In this document: positions 55,184-63,082 of the stretch, in pieces
Layout of the letters: each line of letters begins with the position of its first letter
Position numbering within the stretch: the first letter of the stretch is position 1
DNA from: Cellvibrionaceae bacterium
Lineage (GTDB): Bacteria; Pseudomonadota; Gammaproteobacteria; Pseudomonadales; Cellvibrionaceae
Direction: 5' to 3'
DNA: 64,000 nt
NCBI GenBank assembly: GCA_028281575.1
Contig: JANQJP010000047.1
Location: forward strand, 49,216 to 113,215
Program-made: the position numbers and the translations under genes
Notes under the pieces: model-generated
Told to the model about the DNA's origin: nothing
Seen by the model: only the letters and a program-made list of their open reading frames with translations
Databases searched by the model: none

Positions 55184-57502
55184 ATGAATAAATACCTCTT
55201 ATTATTCCCCTTAATCATAGGCCTTTTAACTTCCTGTGGCGGCGGTGGTTCAGGTAGTTCTACGCAAACTCAACCTGCCCCATAACCGAATACAACGATT
55301 ACTCCGAATGCCGTTAAAAAATCAGCTACAGCGACGATATCTGAAACTGGCAATACACTATATTGCTTTGAAAACGAAAGGCAATTTCAAAGCTCGTTTG
55401 TCGAGAATTTTTCAAAGAATTCCGAAAGCAATTCCCTTCCAAGAACGACTGATGAGTTACTCAATACACTTCCCGGTTCATTAGAAGATATAGATTCTGA
55501 TTATTTTTTTATTTCATATCTAAATAATGAAAATGAAAGATCAGAAGAGCTATATATTAGAGATGAATCAAACGTAAATTTTTTCTACGGGTTTCGGGCA
55601 AGCGTAACTGTGAACGAAGAAATACATATTTATGTTGATATCAACATAAATGAACTCGAAGGCTGGTTGGCTGAGGGGCGCTACACCGAAGAGGATGGCA
55701 TTGGTCTTTCAAGTTTCAGCATATCTGAAAATTTCTATTTATGTAACGAAGATTACAAAATCACTGTAGTCATTGATGATATAAATTATATTAGCGGGAA
55801 GTTATCTTCGATTGCAATGCGATTTGCTGCCTCTTGCTTGGGGAACGAAATTGTTGGCCAGGTACTGTGGGTAAATTCAGATGTTCAAATTCAACCGGGC
55901 CCTTAGCCAATCCTTGCTGATTTTTGGATTCCTCCCAATTCGGTGCAAAACTTTTCAAATACGTATTTTTACGCAGTCGATGATCAAGGTAATGAATTTT
56001 TTCATGATCAAACAAATTCTATTTTTGATTTTTCCGAGAATCGGTACTCTCTTGGTGCTACACAAGCACGTATTAATATCAGAGGGGATAAATTCTGGTA
56101 TGGTGATTTCTCGACTATGGCAGGTATCAGCAGATTTGAACCGGGTTTTTACGACAGGAGCCCCGGATTTGTAGAGCAGCAGCAAGCACAAAATTTATCA
56201 CCACCAATAATGAATTGGTCTTTTGACGGTCTTCTAAGCCCAGGGTTAAACGGCAATGGTTTTGATTTGCGTGATTGCCCAGCGGATTCTGTTCACTTTG
56301 TTATAGATAGAGCAGAGTATTCAAATGACGATCTTCTAGAAATCCTGGATATGCGTATTTCCTGTAGCTGCGAAGAAGGATATTCAGCTCATGGGCGTTT
56401 GTATTGGGATAGAAATGATCAAAGCGTACCTCCCGGTCCGGCAGAAATCCCTGATGATTTGTGGGATTTGTCCCAAAATCGAACTATGGCAGACGGCAAT
56501 TACCTATACATAGAAAACGAACAAGAAGCAGTGACGAGCTATGAATTTGACTTTGACAATTCTCAATTTGTGATAGAACAAGACCCTGAACGAAACTTAA
56601 TCAATTTTGTTGCTCTATCATATGGTCAAGCACTTTTAAGCGTTGCGCATATGTCGTCAATCGATAAATTTGAAATAGGCTTTTATGGTGAATATAACAT
56701 AATTGATAATGGCAATCCCGCTGCAGGTTATGTAAACGCGGGAATCTCTAGAGTACAAATTGATGGCACTGAGTTAAGTTCAGTTGGTGGTGGTTGGTAC
56801 ACAGTAGATCACGTTGTTTATAGTGGCGATAGGCTAGAGGAAATTATTATTAGGTTTGAAACACGAACCTGGGAACCTGGTCAAGTAGTCCGGGGCAAGT
56901 TATTTTGGTCTAACGATAGTGATATTGTGCTCTCTAACCCTGAAATTATTCCCGGTGATATATGGCAGCCACCTTCTTCTCTGCTAAATGCATGTAGTGG
57001 AGACAATTATCTAAAGGTCGAAATTAAGCAAGAAACTTTTTGGGCCGATCTTGTTACAGTGAGAAACGAAAACGATGAAGAAAATGAACCAGGTTCAGAT
57101 GTTTTATCAAAATATATCGTTTTTGAAGGCATTGACGGTGTTCATGCAGAATTTCCAGCAGCCGATTCCTGGCTAGTTGTATTTTCAGCTGAAACTGAAG
57201 CACCATTGTACTCAGCTTCAGGTTTTGGATTACATATCAGGGGCACTTATTTGCAGGACAGGCTGGAGGAAGGCTACTACGCAGATATTCTTGATGATAA
57301 TCCCGCCAAAGGGCGGATTAATATTGGCTTAGGATCACAAGCGTGTTCCGTTCAAGAGGGTTGGATGGTTGTTGACGACGTCGAATACGGGCCTGATTTT
57401 GAACTATTAAAACTTGATTTAAGATTTGGATTGTCCTGTCTTTTTGAAATGCGAACATCGCCCGCAATGCGTGGAGTGTTAAGTTGGAGAAAAACAGAAT
57501 AG
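55184..57502 (+). pseudogene. Repeat lipoprotein frame broken by two in-frame stops
   Basis: One reading frame of 773 codons begins with ATG 55184 and a lipoprotein signal (LLTSCGGGG, lipidated Cys18). It is interrupted only by TAA at 55283-55285 and TAG at 55904-55906; no frameshift separates the parts. After the signal come four related modules of about 170 residues, each ending in a conserved strand pair (GKLSSIAMRF..GQVLW; DLLEILDMRI..GRLYW; DRLEEIIIRF..GKLFW; FELLKLDLRF..GVLSW). The second stop falls in the linker where the next module has PGPAEIPDDLW. The family is not recognised. It is either a recent pseudogene or, less likely, is read through. Confidence 0.75.
55943..57502 (+). CDS. 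Longest uninterrupted part of the repeat lipoprotein
   Basis: From GTG 55943 the frame is open for 519 residues and covers three of the four modules of the broken lipoprotein frame. There is no signal peptide and no ribosome binding site of note, so independent expression as a functional exported protein is unlikely. Conserved Cys pairs occur in the modules (RISCSCEEG; FGLSCLF). It is given separately because automatic annotation would probably call it as a gene. Confidence 0.45.
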   Translation: MQNFSNTYFYAVDDQGNEFFHDQTNSIFDFSENRYSLGATQARINIRGDKFWYGDFSTMAGISRFEPGFYDRSPGFVEQQQAQNLSPPIMNWSFDGLLSPGLNGNGFDLRDCPADSVHFVIDRAEYSNDDLLEILDMRISCSCEEGYSAHGRLYWDRNDQSVPPGPAEIPDDLWDLSQNRTMADGNYLYIENEQEAVTSYEFDFDNSQFVIEQDPERNLINFVALSYGQALLSVAHMSSIDKFEIGFYGEYNIIDNGNPAAGYVNAGISRVQIDGTELSSVGGGWYTVDHVVYSGDRLEEIIIRFETRTWEPGQVVRGKLFWSNDSDIVLSNPEIIPGDIWQPPSSLLNACSGDNYLKVEIKQETFWADLVTVRNENDEENEPGSDVLSKYIVFEGIDGVHAEFPAADSWLVVFSAETEAPLYSASGFGLHIRGTYLQDRLEEGYYADILDDNPAKGRINIGLGSQACSVQEGWMVVDDVEYGPDFELLKLDLRFGLSCLFEMRTSPAMRGVLSWRKTE

Positions 57503-57824
57503 TGCAGTTGTTGTCTTAAAAGTTTTGTCAAAAAAGCCACCATTGAGGTGTGCTAGCCTAACTTAAGGTGGCTGCCTTACTTATTTGGCTTTTCGGGTGT
57601 CCTGTAAGAAATTAACAAAATTGTAGGCTTTTAGGCAAGAGTACTACCACTACTGTTATATTTAAGCCAGTAATTTTCCGTATTATTATGACGAAGCACG
57701 TACTCATGGTATGCAATGGTGTATGGTCTTTCGTGCTGAAAGAGTAGAGCTCTGTATATCCGGGTATATGAGCAGGCGTGAAAATTATAAGTTCGTTTGC
57801 AGCTTGATATCAGAGGTTCAAATA

Positions 57825-58592
57825 ATGATGATTGGTAGTTTAAGTAATAAATTTAGTGGCATAAGCAATCATCAGGTTATGTCAATTGATAAAACCATAA
57901 GGCATGAAGATGCAAATACATTTTTCAAAATGTTGCATGTGAAAAATAATGGTTCGAATAAAGGCGCTGAAAATGAAGGAGTACTTGGTGATCATACGAA
58001 CCTTATAGAGATGTTAAACCAAATATTAGAGGTGCTAGAGGTAAATAAACAGAAAGTACCAGGTGGTGATGAGCGTTCGATACTGAATAAACAACAGCCC
58101 AGTAAAAGTCAGGAAAATATCAATATACCCGACAGTAATCACAAGGTTGATGAAAATGATAATGACTCCAACGCGGATGGAAATCTAAACAGCGCGAAAA
58201 TACCTGGTTTGATCGTGAAGTCCGGTAGTGGTACTGCAGAGTCCGCACAAAAACTATTGGATATTATTGAAAATCTATATGCAAATGACCGAGAATTCAG
58301 AGCAGCTATGGATGCTAAACTTGCGAAGAGCAAGACGTTGACTTTCGAAGTCAGTAGTAAGCTTGGAGAGCGGGATGGCGGGAAAGTGGGAGGGCGTGCA
58401 AAAATAGGGGGTAATTCAATTACGATAGCTGATTTTGTCATGGACATGGACATGAAGGAAGCGCAAGTAGTGAACTCTGAGCACCCTGGTACTAAGGAGG
58501 CGATTATTGCACACGAATTTGCACACTCTTTAGGTTACAAGCATGGCCCTAAAATGGATGCGGCGGTGAAAAAATTGAGTGATTTTTCCTAG
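57825..58592 (+). CDS. Metzincin-like zinc metallopeptidase, effector type
   Basis: I choose ATG 57825 because AGAGGT at 57812-57817 is well spaced, giving 255 residues; the frame extends upstream 38 residues without sign of coding. There is no signal peptide or TM helix. The first 130 residues are polar and Asn/Lys-rich. A compact C-terminal part (from about 130) ends in HEFAHSLGYKH (residues 230-240), the HExxHxxGxxH zinc motif of metzincins, only 15 residues from the C-terminus. The build (small soluble protein, disordered N-terminus, C-terminal zinc motif after a beta-rich GGxxI segment) recalls NleD/HopH1-like secreted effector peptidases, but identity is unproven. Confidence 0.7.
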   Translation: MMIGSLSNKFSGISNHQVMSIDKTIRHEDANTFFKMLHVKNNGSNKGAENEGVLGDHTNLIEMLNQILEVLEVNKQKVPGGDERSILNKQQPSKSQENINIPDSNHKVDENDNDSNADGNLNSAKIPGLIVKSGSGTAESAQKLLDIIENLYANDREFRAAMDAKLAKSKTLTFEVSSKLGERDGGKVGGRAKIGGNSITIADFVMDMDMKEAQVVNSEHPGTKEAIIAHEFAHSLGYKHGPKMDAAVKKLSDFS

Positions 58593-58635
58593 TAGATAAA
58601 AAGAGAGCCTGTAAATAATTCTGTGTAACTGCCGT

Positions 58636-58977
58636 TTAAACATAGTCACTTAATCGCTCATCAAATTCAATCATAAAGTGATTAAGTGCGACCTTCCAAT
58701 TTCTAATTGGCATTGTCCATTTTTTTGATGCGTCCATAATTGCCAAGAAGACGACTTTTTTGCCGAGTCGTCAGTGGGAAATAATTTTCGTTTTTTAATC
58801 GCTTGACGGATAACGCTATTGAGCGACTTGATAGCGTTAGTGGTATAGATCGCTTTGCGTATTTCTGGCGGGTAGCTAAACAGGGTGTTTAGATTGTGCC
58901 AGTGGCTTCGCCAGCTACGTGATATTTGTGGATATTTTTCATCCCAACGCTCCGAGAACTGATCCAGTGCAAAGTGT
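58636..58977 (-). pseudogene. IS256-type transposase remnant
   Basis: Reading the - strand gives ALDQFSERWDEKYPQIS, then HNLNTLFSYPPEIRKAIYTT and NAIKSLNSVIRQAIKKRK, then, after a one-base shift at a run of six As, VVFLAIMDASKKW and FMIEFDERLSDYV with a stop. This is the C-terminal third of an IS256/mutator-family transposase. Upstream similarity ends abruptly where the left end of the next transposon begins. It is both truncated and frameshifted. Confidence 0.85.
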
Positions 58978-58982
58978 TATTT

Positions 58983-59067
58983 CCCAAATTGTTATCGAAC
59001 GATTTGGACTTTTTCGACCAAATTGCTATCGTAGCCAGACCTTCAAACCCGATGGCAATTTGGTAAA
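58983..59067. repeat. Left-end transposase-binding site array
   Basis: Three copies of one motif: 58983-58998 and 59017-59034 in the - orientation (reverse complement of the type CTACGATAGCAATTTGGT) and 59050-59067 in the + orientation (CGATGGCAATTTGGTAAA). They match the motifs at 62177-62294, as expected for multiple TnsB/TniA-type sites at a transposon end. Confidence 0.65.
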
Positions 59068-59115
59068 GTCAGTTTTCCTGTAAAATGCCCTGCTTTTTGA
59101 TGTTGGTTGTTTTTC

Positions 59116-59683
59116 ATGCAAACTTTTTTCTTCTCTGGACGCCCTGGATCACTTCACCCACTCACTTGACGGCTTAGCCTCATCCGATAACGCTTGTCCT
59201 CACTGTGGCAGCCATCAGTGGATCTGTCACGGTTATGTGTATAAGCAAGTGGCGATGGATAAGAAGCGCGTGGCTGGCAAACGGATTCTTTGCTCAAACC
59301 GCTATGGGCGTGTAGGCTGCGGACGAACGCGACAACTCTATTTGGCCGATGTCATTCCCCAGCGTCACTATTCGCTTGCTGTTGTCATCGCCTTTATCCA
59401 GACCCTGTTGGCAGGAAGCCATGTCGAACACGCGTATCTTAACGCCGTGGCGGCGACCCAGTACACGCTAAAAGCGGCTCGCCATGCCTGGCGCTGGCTG
59501 ACGGCTTTGTTCAAACAACTGAGTCTCTGGCGAACGTATTTAGACAAATCGAGCGAACGTGTTGTTTATTCAGGTCCATCAACATCATTGAAGCACTTAC
59601 TGCCTACTTTGGACGTCCTTCTCACCTGTCAGCACACAACGCTCTCGGACTATCAACATCATTTTCAGCGGGCTTTCTTTTAG
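59116..59683 (+). CDS. Zinc-ribbon protein of the transposon, frame disturbed
   Basis: The protein has a zinc-ribbon N-terminus (CPHCGSHQWICHGY, then RILCSNRYGRVGCGRTRQLY) followed by a helical part (LAVVIAFIQTLLAGSHVEHA, AARHAWRWLTALFKQLSLW). From ATG 59116 (MQTF) one must skip one base at the run of six Ts (59124-59129) to enter the ribbon frame. In the ribbon frame no ATG or GTG occurs before GTG 59237, which would cut off half of the ribbon. Either the T run is a mutation or sequence error, or slippage is used. The ribbon resembles those of InsA-like transposition proteins and may bind DNA, by inference. Confidence 0.6.
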
Positions 59684-59823
59684 TTTTTTGTTTATTTGTC
59701 GCCGTCGCCCTGTAAACAAGATAACGTATTTTCGGGAATGTCCGTCCCCCACAGATTTCGTCATTGTACCCACTATCGTAAAAATTAAGCTGTTGGCTTC
59801 TTTATTATTACTGGAGTCACAGC

Positions 59824-61074
59824 ATGCCTTCTTCTTCCCGGGTACCCCCTTTGGTGGTGCGCTTGCAGGTGCTTGCGGCCATCGATTACGCCCCTGGCCA
59901 TACCCTCCGCGATCGTATTAAAGCCGTCAGCCAAAAACAGTTCGTCGATCCGCAAAGTGGACACGCTTACCAATTTACCTGGCGTACGATTGAGACTTGG
60001 CTGTGTCGGTACAATAAATACGGGGTGACCACACTCGATAAACGATCACGTTCAGATAAAAACACACAGCGTAAAATCCTGATCTCAGAATTAGCTGAAG
60101 CGATCAATGACGTCTTACCTTCGTTAACGCTGAATAAGGTCGGCAAGATCCCAAAGAGCACGCTGTATCGTTGCTTGCTGGAAAGGCGCTATTTTACTCG
60201 ACAACAATTAGCGCCTACGACGTTTTATCGCTTTATCCGCGAACATGATTTACTGGATCTTCAGGCAACACAGACACTGCGGACGTCCTTTGCGATGCAA
60301 CATGCGAATGAGCTTTGGCAAGGGGACACCATGTATGGACCGAGTATTAAACAGCGTAATGGCCAATGGAAACTTACCTTTTTCATCGCCTTTATGGATG
60401 ATGCCAGTCGATTAATCACACACGCCGAGTTTTTCTATCGCGACAATACGGACACATTAATCGACGCGTTTAGAACAGCCTTATATAAGCGTGGCAAACC
60501 TGAACGACTGTATTTTGATAACGGTTCTAACTACAGCTCAAAAGAAATTCTACAGGCGTGTGTGCGCCTGGATATTCGTCTTTCCCACGCCCCGGTACGC
60601 GATGGCGCTGCCAAAGGCAAGATTGAGCGCTTTTTTAGAGGCTTTCGAGATCGATTTTTAGTGATGCACACCGGGTTTGAATCGCTTGAACAACTCAACG
60701 CACTCGCGCAGGGCAGGGTTGAAAACCACTATAACAATCAGCCACACAGCACGATTCAAATGAAGCCGTTGGACCGCTTCAACCTCGACCACAGTCGTAT
60801 TCAGTATCTTACCCTCGACGCATTTACCGACGAAGTGTTTTATGTTGAGGAAGACCGTAAAGTCAGCAAAGAGAATATCTTCTCCGTACACAATCAAAAA
60901 TACGAATGTCCGATTGATCTTCGGGGAAAAACCATTCAAGTGCGTTACGACAGAACGCAACGCGATCGTTTTATTGTGTTTTTTAAAGACCAACGCATGG
61001 GCGAAGCCAGTCCGGTGAACCTGGTGTTTAATGGCCAGCAAAGAAACCCATCAAGCCAGGGAAGCCGATCATGA
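59824..61074 (+). CDS. DDE transposase of TnsB/TniA/IS481-like type
   Basis: The 416-residue protein has N-terminal helix-turn-helix segments (about 10-125). The rve-type catalytic core has Asp in LWQGDTMYGP, Asp in LYFDNGSNYSS and Glu in GKIERFFRGF, with about 35 residues between the last two. A Mu-type C-terminal beta domain follows (YECPIDLRGKTIQVRYD). It cuts and joins transposon ends. It overlaps the ATPase gene by four bases, which fits the TnsB-TnsC or TniA-TniB partnership. IS21 IstA is less likely given the end arrays. Confidence 0.85.
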   Translation: MPSSSRVPPLVVRLQVLAAIDYAPGHTLRDRIKAVSQKQFVDPQSGHAYQFTWRTIETWLCRYNKYGVTTLDKRSRSDKNTQRKILISELAEAINDVLPSLTLNKVGKIPKSTLYRCLLERRYFTRQQLAPTTFYRFIREHDLLDLQATQTLRTSFAMQHANELWQGDTMYGPSIKQRNGQWKLTFFIAFMDDASRLITHAEFFYRDNTDTLIDAFRTALYKRGKPERLYFDNGSNYSSKEILQACVRLDIRLSHAPVRDGAAKGKIERFFRGFRDRFLVMHTGFESLEQLNALAQGRVENHYNNQPHSTIQMKPLDRFNLDHSRIQYLTLDAFTDEVFYVEEDRKVSKENIFSVHNQKYECPIDLRGKTIQVRYDRTQRDRFIVFFKDQRMGEASPVNLVFNGQQRNPSSQGSRS

Positions 61075-61880
61075 TTAACGCCATTTGGGGGGTTGCGCAA
61101 GCACCATTTAAACGTGAAAAACTCGCTTTATTACCACAACAAAAACATATTTTTGATATTCTTAAAATACATGCGCAACAAGGGGGATTTTCCGTTATTA
61201 TTGGCGAGCCAGGTGTGGGCAAAAGCGTATTACGTGAACACATCGAAGACCTTGACCAGCAACGTGAATACACCGTCGTATCGTGTTGCAGAACTTTGCA
61301 TACGTATCGCCAGATACTGTGGCAACTTGCTGAATCGTTTAAATTGGAAACCAACGAAAAAGCCATTGAAAACGATTTAATCCAAACCGCTTTTGCGCAT
61401 GTTCGTGAGCGGAAAACACTGTATATTCTGATCGATGAAGCGCATTTATTAGAAGTACATGTACTGAGAAAATTGCGTTTGTTGTTCGAACGCTTTCCTA
61501 AAAACCACAACCTGATTGTGTTTGGTCAGCCAGAGTTATTGCACTACCTATCGTTAAGTACAAATAAGGATATAAAAAGCCGAATCACGTACTCAGCCAG
61601 TATTAAGCCACTCAACGATGACGATATGGAAAGGTATATTGTCAAAGAGTTAGAAACGGCGAAGATGGGCATCAACACTTTTGATGAAGCCGCTATGGCC
61701 TTGATCATCCGTTCAGCTGAAGGGAATTTACGGCTGTGTCGTAACGTGTGCTATGCCAGTTTGATCGAAGCCGCGAGAGAAACCAAGAAGGTCGTCACGA
61801 TTACGCATGTGAATTATGTCCTTGTGCAACCGCATTGGCGATCACACGAGGAACTGATCAAACAGCAGGTGGCCTCATGA
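61071..61880 (+). CDS. AAA ATPase transposition regulator (TniB/TnsC/ExeA-like)
   Basis: The 269-residue AAA+ protein has Walker A GEPGVGKSVL near residue 46, Walker B LYILIDEAHLL near residue 121, sensor-type LIVFGQPEL, and SAEGNLRLCRNVCY near residue 230. ATPases of this kind select target DNA and activate the DDE transposase. It is coupled to the transposase gene and to the small gene after it by ATGA overlaps. Confidence 0.88.
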   Translation: MINAIWGVAQAPFKREKLALLPQQKHIFDILKIHAQQGGFSVIIGEPGVGKSVLREHIEDLDQQREYTVVSCCRTLHTYRQILWQLAESFKLETNEKAIENDLIQTAFAHVRERKTLYILIDEAHLLEVHVLRKLRLLFERFPKNHNLIVFGQPELLHYLSLSTNKDIKSRITYSASIKPLNDDDMERYIVKELETAKMGINTFDEAAMALIIRSAEGNLRLCRNVCYASLIEAARETKKVVTITHVNYVLVQPHWRSHEELIKQQVAS

Positions 61881-62074
61881 TGACATTAGCTATGCTGAAC
61901 ATGCACTACACGCCTGAAGAAGCACACCAGATGCTTAGGTTACTCGACGAGCTTCGTGATGCCATATGGGAAAATTATCGCGAAGAGATTATCGAATATT
62001 GTCGCAAAGCAGAAAATGAAGAAAATCATCGATCTTCTTTCTCTGACGTTGAAGACGACACCATTCCTTTTTAA
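61877..62074 (+). CDS. 65-residue acidic protein of the transposon operon
   Basis: ATG 61877 overlaps the ATPase stop (ATGA). The product has 65 residues, with a helical YTPEEAHQMLRLLDELRDAI segment and an acidic tail ending in VEDDTIPF. The frame extends farther upstream inside the ATPase gene, but that part is not coding-like. The position equals that of the third gene (TniQ-like) in Tn5053-type operons, but it is far too short and has no zinc fingers. It may regulate the ATPase; function is unknown. Confidence 0.65.
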   Translation: MMTLAMLNMHYTPEEAHQMLRLLDELRDAIWENYREEIIEYCRKAENEENHRSSFSDVEDDTIPF

Positions 62075-62176
62075 TGCTCGCGAAGCGAGCATTAAAACAA
62101 AAAATCACAAGGGGCGAAAGTCTCTTTTTTTGCGCCTCAAAAAAATATAAAACCAAACGAAAACTTATCCACAGAA

Positions 62177-62308
62177 CTACGATATACATTTGGTAGAAAC
62201 TACAATACCCATTTGGCAAAACCACTTTTGACTACGATGACAATGCGGTAAAACCGCTTATTTTTTAACATATCCTACGATGAATAATTTGGCTCAAACT
62301 ACGACGGG
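62177..62308. repeat. Right-end transposase-binding site array
   Basis: Four motif copies in + orientation at 62177-62194 (CTACGATATACATTTGGT), 62200-62217, 62232-62250 and 62275-62294, plus a half copy CTACGACGGG at 62299-62308. The spacing is irregular. They are inverted relative to the two outermost left-end sites, as expected of opposite transposon ends. Confidence 0.7.
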
Positions 62309-62404
62309 AAAAAGGTGCGCTACAGTTGACGGAGAAAATCACTGCGATTTTAACTCTGAGGGATTGTTTTGTTTGACAAAGCGGGAACGTCCATATATGT
62401 CACA

Positions 62405-62545
62405 GTAATTTCCCCTGAAAGGAAAGTGTCCGGCTAGACTTGACCAGAACAAAGTCTCTAAACATGCGGCTTTCAAATAATATCAATAAAGTTTGAATAT
62501 GATACAAGAGACCTGACCCTTTTGCTTTTTTTGCTGCAGACCCCT
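62405..62545. other. Mixed mobile-element remnants, no gene seen
   Basis: Between the transposon and the immunity-type gene lie 141 bases without an open frame. The segment near 62505-62522 (GAGACCTGACCCTTTTGC) looks like the common ends of REP-associated transposase units. Near 62386 a CGGGAACGTCC string is similar to CGGGAATGTCC at 59738. I regard these as fragments of older insertions. Confidence 0.3.
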
Positions 62546-63082
62546 TTACTCAACTTTTAATTTTGCATGAAGTTCTTTCAAAGATTCATAAAAATCTCCG
62601 CGGTCTAAAACTACTTCTTGAAACTTGTCTTGGCAATTATCCTTTATTATTACCTTTTCTTTGTCATCAAAAGGAACAATTGCAATAAACATATGATCAA
62701 ACGCATATTCCGCTCTAAAGATAACCCCTCTGTCGACCAGTTCTATATTTGTAAGTCTCAAAATGTTTTTAAATCTCAACTGGTCTTCTGGTTCGCCTTC
62801 ATCACGGCAACACATAATAAATTGATAAATAGATTTAGCATCCATTGCAAAGAGATCTTCATAAGTGTCTTGGTATTCAAGATAATCATTTGAATACAAA
62901 AAATTTAAGTTATCTTCGATGCGATAAAAGAAATTCAACAAATCTTCGTCAAAGAAATCCTGGCCAAATTTTGCGCCATTAATTAAAATGAAGACTTTCC
63001 CTTGAGGGCGATCTTTTTCTATGCGGTTAACAAAGCATTCAACTGAAAAATTTTCTTTCTTTTTTGTTAGATAATTCGTCAT
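62546..63082 (-). CDS. Putative immunity protein for the Hint toxin
   Basis: The 178-residue, acidic, soluble protein has no signal peptide or TM segment. A small alpha/beta fold is suggested by GKVFILINGAKFGQDFFD and HMFIAIVPFDDKEKVII. Its start overlaps the stop of the upstream toxin gene by four bases (ATGA), the usual layout for a polymorphic toxin and its immunity protein. The sequence recalls Imm42-type proteins, but I cannot confirm the family. It is AT-rich compared with the backbone. Confidence 0.7.
   Translation of the reverse strand: MTNYLTKKKENFSVECFVNRIEKDRPQGKVFILINGAKFGQDFFDEDLLNFFYRIEDNLNFLYSNDYLEYQDTYEDLFAMDAKSIYQFIMCCRDEGEPEDQLRFKNILRLTNIELVDRGVIFRAEYAFDHMFIAIVPFDDKEKVIIKDNCQDKFQEVVLDRGDFYESLKELHAKLKVE

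Larger units (their letters stand above)
58976..62404 (+). mobile_element. Compact Tn7/Tn5053-like transposon
   Basis: A unit of about 3.4 kb contains four genes in one direction: zinc-ribbon protein, DDE transposase, AAA ATPase and a 65-residue protein, the last three coupled by ATGA overlaps. Both ends carry several copies of a putative transposase-binding motif (CGATnnCAATTTGGT type). The left end begins where the IS256 remnant stops (TGTTATTTCCC). The right terminus is uncertain and placed at TGTCACA (62398-62404). No TniQ/TnsD, resolvase or cargo gene is seen, and no target duplication was found. Confidence 0.65.

Noticed and set aside
57535..57573. AGCCACC/GGTGGCT inverted repeat after the broken lipoprotein frame
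   Set aside because: The loop is 25 bases and no T tract follows, so it is not a convincing terminator.
58976..62430. Simple IS21 (istA-istB) element
   Set aside because: The two-gene core is superficially similar, but the motif arrays at both ends and the two additional genes fit Tn7/Tn5053-like elements better.
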